Positions 8,574 to 18,019 are shown, numbered from the stretch's first letter. The stretch: DNA of 40,861 nucleotides from Desulfobacteraceae bacterium (GCA_011389855.1 JAABTM010000009.1:1-40861), one strand, 5' to 3'. Notes: generated by a model from the sequence alone, not told the origin. A program made the numbers and translations.

Positions 8574-8657
8574 CTACACCCTTATATATTTGAATTCACG
8601 GTATCGACGGGATACCTCGCATTAATCAAAAAAACCAGTGAAAGGAGAAGCGAACCG

Positions 8658-9932
8658 ATGTCTAATTTAATTCCTCCCCATGGGGGCAAAGGCCTTACCT
8701 GCTGTCTGCTGGAAGGCAAGGAACTCGAAGACGAAAAGAAAAAAGCGGAAAACCTCAAGAAAGTGCCGATCTCTCCCCGGGAGAAGGGCGACCTGATCAT
8801 GATGGGAATCGGCGGTTTCAGCCCCCTCACCGGCTTCATGACCAAGGCCGACTGGCAGAGCGTCTGCGACGATTGTCTGCTGGCCGACGGCACCTTCTGG
8901 CCCATCCCGGTGACCCTTTCCGTGGAAAAAGAGATCGCCGAGGGCATCAAAGACGGCGAAGAGGTCGCGCTCCTGGACACCGCCCGGAACGAAATCATGG
9001 CCACCATGAAGGTCACCGAGCGATTCCAGATGACCAAAGAGAACAAGGAGTTCGAGTGCGAAAAGGTCTACATGGGCGAAGGGACCAAGACGCCGGAGGA
9101 ATTCTGGAAGATCGCCAAGGACGATCACCCGGGCGTTCAGATGGTCATGAATCAGCACGACTACAACCTCGCCGGGCCCGTCAAGGTGCTCAGCGAAGGC
9201 GAATACCCCGTCAAGTACGCCGGCATCTATCAGCGTCCGGAAGAATCCCGGAAAGAGTTTGAAAAACGCGGATGGAAGGAAGTGGCGGCCCTGCAACTCC
9301 GGAACCCCATGCACCGGTCCCACGAATACCTGGCCAAGATCGCCGTGGAAGTCTGCGACGGCGTTTACATCCACTCCCTGGTGGGCAACCTGAAGCCCGG
9401 CGACATTCCCGCCGAGGTCCGCGTCAAGTGCATCGACTCCCTGGTAAAGAACTATTTCGTGGAAGAAAAGGTCGTCCAGGGCGGCTATCCGCTGGACATG
9501 CGCTATGCCGGACCCCGTGAAGGCCTCCTCCACGCCACCTTCCGTCAGAACTACGGCTGCTCCCGGATGATCATCGGCCGCGACCACGCCGGCGTGGGCG
9601 ACTTCTACGGCATGTTCGAAGCCCAGACCATCTTCGACCAGATCCCCACCCCGGACGAACCCGGCAAGGCTCTTCTCTGCACGCCGCTGAAGATCGACTG
9701 GACCTTCTTCTGCTACAAGTGCGACGGCATGGCCTCCCTGCGGACCTGCCCCCACGCCAAGGATGACCGCGTTCTGCTCTCCGGCACCATGCTGAGAAAG
9801 CTCCTCTCCGAAGGCGGGAACCTCCCCGATCACTTCGGACGCGACGAAGTCGTCGAGATCCTTCGGCAGTACTATGAAGGCCTGACCGACAAAGTCGAGA
9901 TCAAGACCCACAAGGCGGCCACGGGCGCCTGA
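8658..9932 (+). CDS. sat: Dissimilatory sulfate adenylyltransferase (ATP sulfurylase)
   Basis: 424 residues, normal for the homo-oligomeric dissimilatory enzyme. It catalyses ATP + sulfate = APS + pyrophosphate in the cytoplasm, the activation step of sulfate reduction. The nucleotide-binding motif [10 protein letters not shown] spans 213-222 (H219 and H222 are the HxxH-type histidines) and a second active-site motif GRDHAGVG spans 307-314. Cysteines C352, C355 and C364 with H366 form a zinc-ribbon-like motif ([15 protein letters not shown]) seen in dissimilatory Sat proteins. It is monocistronic, with a -35/-10 promoter upstream and a strong intrinsic terminator at 9973-10005. It faces the aprBA-qmoABC block rather than belonging to it. 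Confidence 0.97.
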   Translation: MSNLIPPHGGKGLTCCLLEGKELEDEKKKAENLKKVPISPREKGDLIMMGIGGFSPLTGFMTKADWQSVCDDCLLADGTFWPIPVTLSVEKEIAEGIKDGEEVALLDTARNEIMATMKVTERFQMTKENKEFECEKVYMGEGTKTPEEFWKIAKDDHPGVQMVMNQHDYNLAGPVKVLSEGEYPVKYAGIYQRPEESRKEFEKRGWKEVAALQLRNPMHRSHEYLAKIAVEVCDGVYIHSLVGNLKPGDIPAEVRVKCIDSLVKNYFVEEKVVQGGYPLDMRYAGPREGLLHATFRQNYGCSRMIIGRDHAGVGDFYGMFEAQTIFDQIPTPDEPGKALLCTPLKIDWTFFCYKCDGMASLRTCPHAKDDRVLLSGTMLRKLLSEGGNLPDHFGRDEVVEILRQYYEGLTDKVEIKTHKAATGA

Positions 9933-9972
9933 CGCAGCGTTTTCAATAGTCAAACGTTCCTGAACCAAGAAA

Positions 9973-10005
9973 GGGAGCGGGGGTTTCCCCTGCTCCCTTT
10001 TTTCT
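9973..10005 (+). terminator. Rho-independent terminator of sat
   Basis: The stem GGGAGCGGGG / CCCCTGCTCCC with a short TTT loop is followed by an almost pure T run from 9998. It lies 40 bp after the sat stop. Confidence 0.92.
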
Positions 10006-10035
10006 TTTCAGAATGCCGGCCGGCCTGCACAAGAT

Positions 10036-10081
10036 AAAAAAGCCCGTAAAAGCGGCCATAGTGAGCACGCCGTTACGGGCT
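10036..10081 (-). terminator. Rho-independent terminator of the apr-qmo block
   Basis: Read on the minus strand, AGCCCGTAA (10081-10073) pairs with TTACGGGCT (10049-10041) and is followed by a T run (A run at 10036-10040 on the plus strand). It lies about 105 bp beyond the qmoC stop. Confidence 0.75.
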
Positions 10082-10152
10082 TCAGGGAATTCTAAAAATT
10101 CAGAACACCTGTTTTTATGCTGAAACCATAGGGATAAATTAACCGAAAATCA

Positions 10153-10178
10153 TAGGGGCGAAAAATTTTTCGCCCCTA
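10153..10178. repeat. 26-bp perfect palindrome, copy 1
   Basis: TAGGGGCGAAAAA followed by its exact reverse complement, 7 bp past the qmoC stop. A near-identical copy lies at 36391-36416. It could form a strong hairpin at the 3' end of the qmoC message, or it may simply be a REP-type repeat. Confidence 0.85.
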
Positions 10179-10184
10179 CACATT

Positions 10185-11321
10185 TTAAAACTTCCGCCCG
10201 CTGTACTCCGCATAGGCCATGGCCACGGTGCGATAGACCAGGTGGGCCAGTTTGGAGAAGGGCAGGTAGGCGAACAGGGCGAACACGAAGATCAGGTGGA
10301 TGAAATAGATCGTGTAGGAAAGCCCGGCCGCGCCGCCCAGGCGGGTCATCTCGGTCAACATGCCGGTGAGCCCCAAAGCCAGGGCCAACCCGATCAGGGA
10401 CCAGTCCTTGTAGGTGGAGACCTGGTCGGTTTTGGCCAACCGGTTTTTGATCATCAGGGCCGAACCGATGACCAGGGAGACGCCGGCGATATTGGCCAGC
10501 CATTTCACCGGATTGAGCTGGGAATACGGCCCGTGGATGCCGAAGATGTAGAGGACCACGAAGAAAATGCCGGTGACGATGAACAGGCCGATGAAGCCGA
10601 ACAAGACCATCATATGGGATGTGGCCCGCTCTTCATTCTCCCCGCATTCCGAAAATTTACTGTGCTTCAGTATGCGCGGGATGACCCGGACCAGGGCCTT
10701 GATGAATTCAGCCGGTTCGATTTTCTCTTTATCCGTTTTCCCCGTCGCAAGGGCGTTTTGATGAATGTCGCCGATAAACCGCTTGAGCCCGAGGGCGAAG
10801 ATCGCCACCATCCAGATGGAAGCCGGGATCATGACCAGGTCCACCAGCCAGGTGGAGAAAAATTTGCCGTGGACGATCTCGCCGCCGCCCGGCGTGAAGT
10901 CAAGCAGGCCGGTAATCAGCCCCACCACGATGAAGATCAGCGCGGGGATCGCCAGCAGGATGGGGAGCTTTTTGGGATCGTTTACCGCCCTGGCGATGGA
11001 TTTCGGCTGGGCGTATTCCGTGATGGCGTAGGCGCGGATCGCCGCCATCACGTCGCCGGGTTTGGCGTCCCGGGGGCACATGGTGGTGCAGTCTCCGCAG
11101 TTGTGGCACAGCCAGACGTCCGCGTTGCTCACCAGCCGGTCCTTGAGACCCCAGCCCGCCGCGATCATCTCTTTGCGGGGGAAGGGCTTGTTGTCCGGTG
11201 AAATGGGGCAGGCGACCGAACAGGTCGCGCACTGATAACATTTTTTCAGGGTGTCGCCCCCAAGCCCGACCACTTCATTCAAAAATCCAATGTCAGGCTC
11301 CACCAGGTATTTATCCGTCAT
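10185..11321 (-). CDS. qmoC: Quinone-interacting membrane-bound oxidoreductase subunit QmoC
   Basis: 378 residues. The N-terminal half is HdrC-like with two [4Fe-4S] motifs: CYQCATCSVACP (from C28) and CHNCGDCTTMCP (about 72-83). The C-terminal half is a heme-b type membrane domain (HdrE/NarI-like) with about six hydrophobic helices between 120 and 370. QmoC anchors the Qmo complex and exchanges electrons with menaquinol on behalf of APS reductase. It is the last gene of the aprBA-qmoABC block, 126 bp after qmoB, and that gap contains a long GC-rich hairpin. The ATG has AAGGAGG about 6 nt upstream. Confidence 0.95.
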   Translation of the reverse strand: MTDKYLVEPDIGFLNEVVGLGGDTLKKCYQCATCSVACPISPDNKPFPRKEMIAAGWGLKDRLVSNADVWLCHNCGDCTTMCPRDAKPGDVMAAIRAYAITEYAQPKSIARAVNDPKKLPILLAIPALIFIVVGLITGLLDFTPGGGEIVHGKFFSTWLVDLVMIPASIWMVAIFALGLKRFIGDIHQNALATGKTDKEKIEPAEFIKALVRVIPRILKHSKFSECGENEERATSHMMVLFGFIGLFIVTGIFFVVLYIFGIHGPYSQLNPVKWLANIAGVSLVIGSALMIKNRLAKTDQVSTYKDWSLIGLALALGLTGMLTEMTRLGGAAGLSYTIYFIHLIFVFALFAYLPFSKLAHLVYRTVAMAYAEYSGRKF

Positions 11322-11374
11322 GCCAATACCTCCTTATTGTCATTTGTGGGTTCGCCAGTCTCCTGGCTGTCCTC

Positions 11375-11419
11375 TGTCATGGCCGGTCGCCCCGGGGGGC
11401 GACCGGCGCCGATATGACA
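11375..11419 (-). other. GC-rich hairpin between qmoB and qmoC
   Basis: GGCCGGTCGCC pairs with GGCGACCGGC around a short GC loop, flanked outside by TGTCAT / ATGACA, giving an extended stem-loop of about 45 nt. There is no T run, so an intercistronic mRNA-processing or stabilising element is more likely than a terminator. Confidence 0.75.
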
Positions 11420-11447
11420 AACGACGGACGACCGGGTTCCAGTCGAA

Positions 11448-13781
11448 TCAGAAGCCCTTGAAGGGGTTCGGGCCGAGTTCCTCGATCTGCTTCACGAAAT
11501 CGTTGATGATCTGCGGAATCTTGGGATAATCATCGATGGCCACTTCGTACTGGACCACCCGCTCCTCTTCCAGGGCCAGGCTGGCCAGGGCGTCGCCGAT
11601 CTTCTTGACCCGGATCTCCGCCAGCTCGGAGCCTTTGACAAAATGGCACTGATAATCGTCGCCATGTTTGCATCCCAGCAGGAAGACGCCGTCCATCCCC
11701 TGTGAAAGGGCGTCCTTGATCCAGATAACGTTCATGGAGCCCAGGCAGCGGATGGGAATGATCCGGACGTCCGCCGAATAGGAGATGCGGTTGAGACCGG
11801 CGATGTCCAGGGTCGGATAGGCGTCGTTTTCGCAGACCAGCCCGAGAATCCGGAAGGGCGGCTCGGTGTAGTCGTCCTCGGAAGGAACCTTGACCGCCTT
11901 GAGCATGGAGCCTACGGAGTCGATGCTGTAATCGGAGAAGTTGATGATCCGCTCGGGGCAGGCGCCCATGCAGGTGCCGCAGCGCCGGCAGCGGGTCGGG
12001 TTCGGCTTCGGCGTGCCCTTGGCGTCGTCGTCGATGGCGCCGAAGGGGCATTCCTGGGTGCAACGCTTGCACTGGGTGCAACGCTGGAAGAAGAAATCCG
12101 GAAAGGTCATGTCGCCGGACCGGGGATGGACCGACACGCCCCGGTTGACCGACTCCAGGCACTGGATGGCCTTCAGGGCCGCGCCGGAAGCGTCCTCGAC
12201 GGCCTCTTCCATGGTCATGCTCCGCCGGACGGCGCCGGCGGCGTAGATGCCGGTCCGCTGGGTCTCGTAGGGGAAGCAGATGAAGTTGGAATCCACATAG
12301 CCGTTGAACAGGTCGATGTCCCGGAAGGCCGGTCCCTGGCGATAGGCCATGTTGACCACGGGTTCGTCCTTGGTCAGGGGCACCATGCCGGCGGCCAGCA
12401 CGACCATGTCGGCTTTCACCCGGATCTTCTCGCCCAGCAGCGTGTCTTCCGCTTCGACGATCATGCCGTCGCCGTTTTTGGATACGGAGGCCACCTTGCC
12501 CTTGGTCATGAAGATGCCCGGATCCTGCTGCACCTTTTTATAGAAGTTCTCGCTCAGGCCGGGGGTCCGCATGTGCTGGTAGAAGATGAAGGACTTGCCG
12601 TCCCCGAAATCCTCCCGGACATAGGTGGCCTGCTTGAGGGCCACCATGCTGGTAACCGCGCCGGCGTAGTCGAAATCTGCGTCGCTTTCCAGGCCGGGGC
12701 TCTGGATAAAGACCACCGACTTGGCTTCCTTGCCGTCCGACGGACGGACGATCTTGCCCTGGGCGGCGATTTCTTCGAACTTGTGGTTGGTGACCACGTC
12801 CGGCAGTTCGCCGTAGCCGAGATGGGCGAATTCGTCCTTTTTCGGCTCGTAGGGCCGCCATCCGGCCGCCAGAATCACGGCGCCGAACATCTCGCCGTCG
12901 GGATCAGGGGTCAGGATGTCCCGGCGGCCCTCGTTGTACTCCATGAATTTCTGATGGAGGGTTTCCGGATCGAGTTCCTTGCCGCTTTCATCGACGGTCA
13001 TCTCCTCGGGCAGGGGATAGGGCACGTCGAATTCGATCTTCTCCCCCGGCTTTTTGACGGTGACGATGAATTCACCGGGCTGACCGGCGATCCGGGCGAC
13101 CACCGCGTTGGTGCGCACGGTGATGTTGGATTGCTTTTCCACTTCGTCGATGCAGGACTGGACGATGGGCGGAATGGGGGTCTCATAGGGATCCTTCATG
13201 GGCAGCTGCTTGCGGATCTTAGCCGCGTAGCCGCCCAGGGTCGCGCCCTTTTCCACGATGGTGACTTCGTACCCGACCCTGGCCGCGTCCACGGCCGCGG
13301 ACATGCCGGCAACGCCGCCGCCGATGACCAGGATCTTCCGGTTAAGGGTGTCCAGCTTGTAGGGTTCGGGCGGCTTGATCCGCTCGACCCGGGCCATGCC
13401 CATGCGCAGGTAGTCTTCGCCCATCATCTGAACGCGGTCGAAGTTGTCCTCGTCTTCCTTCTCTTCTTCGGTCAGGACGGGGAATTCGGACCGCGGATGG
13501 GACCAGACCACCCCTTCCCGGAGGTTGACCCGGTCGACGATGCAGCCGTCGAACCGGAACACGTCGTAATTGACCCGCCGGGAACAGGCCGCGACGACCA
13601 GCGTGTTGACGCCGCCCTCGATCTCGGATTTCAGCAGGTCCACCCCCTCCTTGCCGCAGAACATGGAGTGGGTCTTGCATGTGAGCCCCTCTTCCTCTGC
13701 CACGTCGCACATGGCGGCGACGTCGAGGGACTCCCCGATGCCGCAGCCGGTGCAGATATAGACGCCAAATTTTTTATCCAT
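11448..13781 (-). CDS. qmoB: Quinone-interacting membrane-bound oxidoreductase subunit QmoB
   Basis: 777 residues, HdrA-like with a C-terminal MvhD-like domain. An N-terminal cysteine-containing region (CTGCGIGE, CSRR) precedes an FAD-binding fold (ILVIGGGVAGMSAAVDAA at about 150, then VEKGATLGGYA). Two ferredoxin [4Fe-4S] motifs follow (CTQCKRCTQECP and CRRCGTCMGACP, about 570-620). The C-terminal region (about 650-777, with CLGSMN and GCKHGDDYQCH) matches the MvhD fold that handles a [2Fe-2S] cluster. As the soluble core of Qmo it probably contacts AprBA. It starts 10 bp after the qmoA stop, so the two are tightly coupled. Confidence 0.95.
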   Translation of the reverse strand: MDKKFGVYICTGCGIGESLDVAAMCDVAEEEGLTCKTHSMFCGKEGVDLLKSEIEGGVNTLVVAACSRRVNYDVFRFDGCIVDRVNLREGVVWSHPRSEFPVLTEEEKEDEDNFDRVQMMGEDYLRMGMARVERIKPPEPYKLDTLNRKILVIGGGVAGMSAAVDAARVGYEVTIVEKGATLGGYAAKIRKQLPMKDPYETPIPPIVQSCIDEVEKQSNITVRTNAVVARIAGQPGEFIVTVKKPGEKIEFDVPYPLPEEMTVDESGKELDPETLHQKFMEYNEGRRDILTPDPDGEMFGAVILAAGWRPYEPKKDEFAHLGYGELPDVVTNHKFEEIAAQGKIVRPSDGKEAKSVVFIQSPGLESDADFDYAGAVTSMVALKQATYVREDFGDGKSFIFYQHMRTPGLSENFYKKVQQDPGIFMTKGKVASVSKNGDGMIVEAEDTLLGEKIRVKADMVVLAAGMVPLTKDEPVVNMAYRQGPAFRDIDLFNGYVDSNFICFPYETQRTGIYAAGAVRRSMTMEEAVEDASGAALKAIQCLESVNRGVSVHPRSGDMTFPDFFFQRCTQCKRCTQECPFGAIDDDAKGTPKPNPTRCRRCGTCMGACPERIINFSDYSIDSVGSMLKAVKVPSEDDYTEPPFRILGLVCENDAYPTLDIAGLNRISYSADVRIIPIRCLGSMNVIWIKDALSQGMDGVFLLGCKHGDDYQCHFVKGSELAEIRVKKIGDALASLALEEERVVQYEVAIDDYPKIPQIINDFVKQIEELGPNPFKGF

Positions 13782-13791
13782 TGAGTGCCTC

Positions 13792-15069
13792 CTACCTTCT
13801 CACCAGGGTTTGTATCGCTTTCAGGGCCATACCGGTCGCGTTCTGGTTGGACGACATGACGTCGGCCGGCTTGTTGGCGCATCCCGCGGCAAACATCCCG
13901 CCCTTTTCAAAGTCGTTGACGATGAAGCCGTCCGCATTGAACGTGAGATCCGCAGGAAGTTTGGTTGTCGCGGCGGTCGGCTGCATGCCGGTGGCGAGGA
14001 CGACCATGTCGACGGTCTGACGGGTCTTTTCGCCGGTCACGGCGTTTTCGGCCACCACGGTGATGTTCTTGGTATCCGGATCTTCCGCCACCTCGGCCAC
14101 TTTGCCCTTGATGAGGAAGATGTTCTCGTCCGCCTTGATGTCCTGATAGAATTTTTCATACCGCTGACCCGGGGTGCGGATGTCGATGTAGTAGATGTAG
14201 ATCTTGGCATCGGGGAACTGCTCGCGCACGTAGGTGGCCTGCTTCAGGGAGGCCATGCAGCAGATGTAGGAACAATAGGGCAGATGGTTTTCGTCCCGTG
14301 ATCCGGCGCACTGGACAAAGGCCACGCTTTCGGGGGCCTTGTCGTCCGAGGGCCGCTGGATCAGGCCCTTCGTGGGGCCGTTGGGCGCCGAAAGCCGCTC
14401 CATCATCATGTTGGTGATGATGTTGGGGTAGCGGCCGTAGCCGAGATTGTCGATCCGGTTGGCGTCGTAAGGCTGCCAGCCGGTGGCCCAGACCACGGCG
14501 CCGACGTCCAGATTCAGGGTCTTGGCCGTCATGTCCAGGTCCACCGCGTCGTATTTGCAGGCGTCCTTGGCCCGCTGGGCGTCCTCGGCGCCGATGATCT
14601 GGGGCGATATCACATAGCGGGCCGGAAAGGCCATCTCATGGGGCAGATAGGCCCCCTTGATCCGGTCCATGCCGAAGTTGAAGTCGTTTGAGACCTCCAT
14701 CTTGCAGGCCTTGGCGCATTCCCCGCAGAGGGTGCAGTTCTCGTTGACGTACCGGGGATTGACCTTGATCTCCACTTTATAATTGCCGGGGCCGCCGGAG
14801 ACCTTCTCCACGTCCGCCATTGTGAGGACTTTGATTCTCGGATTGTCCTTGATGCGGCGGAAATTGATCTCCAGCCCGCAGGTGGGGGGGCACAATTTGG
14901 GAAAATACTGCTTCAACTGTGCGACTCTGCCGCCGAGGTAGGGGTTTTTCTCAACCAGGAACACCTCGTACCCGACTTCCGCGGCTTCCAGGGCGGTGGT
15001 CAACCCGCTGATGCCCCCTCCGACGACCAGGATGGACCCGCTCGCGGGAGCTTGTTTATCGTCTGTCAT
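13792..15069 (-). CDS. qmoA: Quinone-interacting membrane-bound oxidoreductase subunit QmoA
   Basis: 425 residues, HdrA-like flavoprotein. The dinucleotide-binding motif is VVGGGISGLTTALEAA (about 15-30), continued by VEKNPYLGGRVAQL. One [4Fe-4S] motif CTLCGECAKAC lies near 112-122, and a further cysteine set (CAGSRDENHLPYCSYICC) lies near 255-272. It lacks the extra ferredoxin and MvhD domains of QmoB, which distinguishes the two paralogues. QmoA is a soluble subunit of the complex that transfers electrons between menaquinol and APS reductase. A GGAGGG site precedes the ATG. The 237-bp gap to aprA carries a terminator-like hairpin, so part of the transcription may stop before qmoA. Confidence 0.95.
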   Translation of the reverse strand: MTDDKQAPASGSILVVGGGISGLTTALEAAEVGYEVFLVEKNPYLGGRVAQLKQYFPKLCPPTCGLEINFRRIKDNPRIKVLTMADVEKVSGGPGNYKVEIKVNPRYVNENCTLCGECAKACKMEVSNDFNFGMDRIKGAYLPHEMAFPARYVISPQIIGAEDAQRAKDACKYDAVDLDMTAKTLNLDVGAVVWATGWQPYDANRIDNLGYGRYPNIITNMMMERLSAPNGPTKGLIQRPSDDKAPESVAFVQCAGSRDENHLPYCSYICCMASLKQATYVREQFPDAKIYIYYIDIRTPGQRYEKFYQDIKADENIFLIKGKVAEVAEDPDTKNITVVAENAVTGEKTRQTVDMVVLATGMQPTAATTKLPADLTFNADGFIVNDFEKGGMFAAGCANKPADVMSSNQNATGMALKAIQTLVRR

Positions 15070-15131
15070 GCTATCCCTCCATTGTATCCGGTGATAGATT
15101 TAGGGGTTTTTGGTCACAGGTCACGGGTTAT

Positions 15132-15180
15132 GGGTTATGGGTGATAGGCGATAAGCGCGGTCGCCTGTCACCCATGACCC
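15132..15180 (-). other. Long imperfect hairpin between aprA and qmoA
   Basis: The 20-bp arm at 15132-15151 matches the reverse complement of 15161-15180 at 18 of 20 positions, around a 9-nt loop. The surrounding sequence is a decayed heptamer repeat (GGGTTAT units from about 15124). It sits in the leader of qmoA, downstream of the aprA terminator. Confidence 0.7.
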
Positions 15181-15207
15181 ACAACCTGTCCCATGTCCCC
15201 CTTACTT

Positions 15208-15243
15208 AATAAAAACCTCCAGGCGTCTTTCGACACCTGGAGG
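15208..15243 (-). terminator. Intrinsic terminator between aprA and qmoA
   Basis: On the minus strand CCTCCAGGTGTC pairs with GACGCCTGGAGG (one G-T pair) around a GAAA loop, followed by a T run (A run at 15208-15215 on the plus strand). It lies about 65 bp past the aprA stop, inside the apr-qmo block, and probably makes the aprBA message more abundant than the qmo message. Confidence 0.88.
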
Positions 15244-15306
15244 CATTCTCAAATCAATCCACTCGGACGACCGTCTTAACGACCGGCATCTCGACTACCG
15301 AATTGA

Positions 15307-17283
15307 TTAATCGGGGATGATTTTGACGTAATCCCGCTTGAAGGTATCCCAGGTTTTGGCCTTGGGATCGTACTTGGAGTTGGTGAAGCAGAACCAGTTC
15401 GCGTCATCCTGTTTCGGATAATCGGACTGATAGTAGAAACCGGGATACCGGGTCTCTTTCCGGAACTGGATGTGGCGCAGATGGGATTCCACCGTCCAGA
15501 TGCGGTGGTAGATCTCCCAGGCTCTCATCAGCTCGTGGAGGTCGCCGGCGGCCAGCTTCTCGCAGTCTTCCCGCATGGTCTCCAGAAGATCCATGACGAT
15601 CTCGAGATTCTTGGAGGTGGTCTGGTAGTAGGTCGCCGTTCCGGCGCCGTACTCGTGGGTCGCCTTCATCAGCCGGTACATCATGCCCTCGGGCTTGAGG
15701 TAATTCGGGTTGATGTCGATGGCGGTGGTGTACTCGTGGTTGTCCAGGAAGATGCGGACCGGCTTGTAGACCATGTCCACCAGTTCTTCCTTGGACTGAG
15801 CGATGGTCGGCGTGAAGTCCTTGTTGTCCCGCACGAACTTGACCATCGCCTTGGCGGCCATGCGGCCTTCCGCATGGGAGCCGGAGGAAAACTTGTGGCC
15901 GGAGCAGCCGACGCCGTCGCCCGAGGTGAACAGACCGGCAACGGTGGTCATCCGGTTGTAAACTTTGCCGTTGTGGCCCCATTTGTAGGCATCCGGAACC
16001 CAGTCGTAATCGGGGCCGGAGCACCACAGACCGCAGCAGCCGGAGTGAGACCCCAGCAGGTAGGGCTCGGTGGGCATGATCTCGGAGTTTTTCTTTTCCG
16101 GCTCGCAGTTCTGAGCGCACCACAGATTGGCCTGGCCGCAGGTCATGTCGAGAAAGTCTTCCCAGGCTTCGGATTCGAGGTGCTTGAGTTCTTTCTTGTC
16201 CATGGTCTTGCCAAGCTCGGCCAGCGCGGTGACGGTGTCCATGATGATGGGGCCGCGGCCCGCCTTCATCTCGAACAGCATCAAATGGTTCCGCAGACAG
16301 GTCGGGGTAATGGCGGCGGTGCCGTAGGGGGCGTAGTTTTCCAGTTCGACCTTGGCGGCGTCGGAGCCGGCGAAGGCTTCGCCCAAGCCATTAAGCGCTT
16401 TGGCCTTGAACAGGAGGAACCAGGCGCCGACCGGGCCGTAACCATCTTTAAAACGGGCCGGGGTGAACCGGTTTTCCATCATGGACAGCTCGGCGCCGAC
16501 CTTCATGCAGAGGGTGTAGGTGGAGCCGGAGTTCCATACCGGATACCAGGCGCGACCCTTGCCCTCGCCGACGGAACGGGGCTGATAGATGTTCACGGCG
16601 CCGCCGCAGGCGACCATCATAGTCTTGCACTTGATGATGTAGACCTTGTTTTCGCGAACGGAGAATCCGATCGCGCCGGCGATCTGGTTCTCGTTTTTGG
16701 CGTCCAGGAGCAGTTCGACGATGAAGACCCGCTCCAGGATGTTGTCTTCGCCCAGGGCCATCTTGGCGGCTTCGGCGACGATCCGTTTGTAGGATTCGCC
16801 GTTGATCATGATCTGCCATTTGCCGGTGCGGACCGGGGTGGCGCCGGACTTCAGGGTGCCCTGTTTCTGGCCCTTCTTGCCGTCCAGGTTTTTGCCGTCG
16901 TCGGTCTTCTTCCAGACCGGCAGGCCCCATTCTTCGAACAGATGGACGGAGTCGTCCACGTGGCAGCCCAGGTCGAAGATCAGGTCTTCACGGACAATGC
17001 CCATCAGGTCGTTTCTCACCATCCGGACGTAGTCGTCGGCGGAGTTGTCGCCGATGTAGGTATTGATGGCGGAAAGGCCCTGGGCCACGGCGCCGGAGCG
17101 CTCCATGGCGGCCTTGTCCACCAGCAGCACGCTCTGGTCGTCGGACATCCATTTTTTAACCTCGAACGCGGAGCCGCAAGCCGCCATGCCGCCGCCCACG
17201 ATCAGAATATCAACTTCGCGCTCCTCGACTTCAGGATCCCTGACAGCCTTAAGTTCACCCTTGGGTTTGTTCGGTAATGCCAT
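15307..17283 (-). CDS. aprA: Adenylylsulfate reductase alpha subunit
   Basis: 658 residues, the usual AprA length. It is the FAD-containing catalytic subunit that reduces APS to sulfite and AMP in the cytoplasm. The N-terminal FAD motif is DILIVGGGMAACGSAFEV (about 25-42). A cysteine- and tryptophan-rich segment GSHSGCCGLWCSGPDYDW (about 408-425) and the flavin-domain segment SGDGVGCSGHKFSSGSHAEG follow. The ATG has TAAGGAGG about 6 nt upstream. It follows aprB by about 100 bp and is terminated by a strong hairpin before qmoA. Organisation with qmoABC indicates the reductive rather than the sulfur-oxidising pathway. Confidence 0.97.
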   Translation of the reverse strand: MALPNKPKGELKAVRDPEVEEREVDILIVGGGMAACGSAFEVKKWMSDDQSVLLVDKAAMERSGAVAQGLSAINTYIGDNSADDYVRMVRNDLMGIVREDLIFDLGCHVDDSVHLFEEWGLPVWKKTDDGKNLDGKKGQKQGTLKSGATPVRTGKWQIMINGESYKRIVAEAAKMALGEDNILERVFIVELLLDAKNENQIAGAIGFSVRENKVYIIKCKTMMVACGGAVNIYQPRSVGEGKGRAWYPVWNSGSTYTLCMKVGAELSMMENRFTPARFKDGYGPVGAWFLLFKAKALNGLGEAFAGSDAAKVELENYAPYGTAAITPTCLRNHLMLFEMKAGRGPIIMDTVTALAELGKTMDKKELKHLESEAWEDFLDMTCGQANLWCAQNCEPEKKNSEIMPTEPYLLGSHSGCCGLWCSGPDYDWVPDAYKWGHNGKVYNRMTTVAGLFTSGDGVGCSGHKFSSGSHAEGRMAAKAMVKFVRDNKDFTPTIAQSKEELVDMVYKPVRIFLDNHEYTTAIDINPNYLKPEGMMYRLMKATHEYGAGTATYYQTTSKNLEIVMDLLETMREDCEKLAAGDLHELMRAWEIYHRIWTVESHLRHIQFRKETRYPGFYYQSDYPKQDDANWFCFTNSKYDPKAKTWDTFKRDYVKIIPD

Positions 17284-17382
17284 TCTACAACCTCCTTAGC
17301 AATGTGATCCGACGCGCGTCGGACCGAAATTATTCTTAGATCAAACTTGTTCAAATAACAAAAATGGCGTGGCGGAACTCCC

Positions 17383-17820
17383 TTAGACTGTCGCCTGGGG
17401 TTTCGGAACCGAATAGCCGTCGGCCTCTTCGGTGCTGAGCAGTTCGCTGTCCAGATCCTTGCCCTTCAGATCCGCATAGGCGTTGGCCTGGCCTTCAGGG
17501 GTTGTCCGAATGGGGAACTTAAAGCGCTTGATGGTGCCGTTGCGGAACTTACACGTCCACATCACGTCTTCGGTGCCCATCATCGGCATGATGCTGCTTC
17601 CCAGCGGCACGAAGTCGGCGTAGCCTCTGACCTCGATGGCCTGGGTGGGGCAAATCTTTACGCAGGAGAAGCACTCCCAGCACTGATCGGGCTCCTGATT
17701 GTAGGCCTTCATGGAATTGGGCTCCAGGACCATCAGGTCGTTGGGGCAAATGTACATACAAGCGGTCTTGTCGCCACCCTTGCAGCCGTCGCATTTCTCG
17801 TTGATTACAAAACTCGGCAT
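17383..17820 (-). CDS. aprB: Adenylylsulfate reductase beta subunit
   Basis: 145 residues. Two [4Fe-4S] binding sites are visible: C10, C13, C21, C25 (the spacing is widened by the GGDKTA insert typical of AprB) and CWECFSCVKICP (C47, C50, C53, C57). The C-terminal half (about 75-145) is the extended tail that wraps around AprA. AprB passes electrons to the FAD of AprA. It is the first gene of the aprBA-qmoABC block, with AGGAGG 8 nt before the ATG and a leader of roughly 235 nt from the predicted promoter. Confidence 0.96.
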   Translation of the reverse strand: MPSFVINEKCDGCKGGDKTACMYICPNDLMVLEPNSMKAYNQEPDQCWECFSCVKICPTQAIEVRGYADFVPLGSSIMPMMGTEDVMWTCKFRNGTIKRFKFPIRTTPEGQANAYADLKGKDLDSELLSTEEADGYSVPKPQATV

Positions 17821-18019
17821 TTATCATACCTCCTGACTTGTGATTAATAAAGTTACCATTATCGATTCCAGTTACGCTGCGGTACAATCCCTGACTGTTC
17901 GCACCTCCCTTCATCTCAGATGGTCAAAAATGATTCCGACCAGCTCACCTTAACCTCAAAAACTCTAAACACTCGCTATCTTTACAACCCATGGCCTGGG
18001 TAAACCGCCAACAAAAATT

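Noticed and set aside
15472-17277. 601-codon frame opposite aprA
   Set aside because: Same codon-bias effect; aprA is unambiguous.
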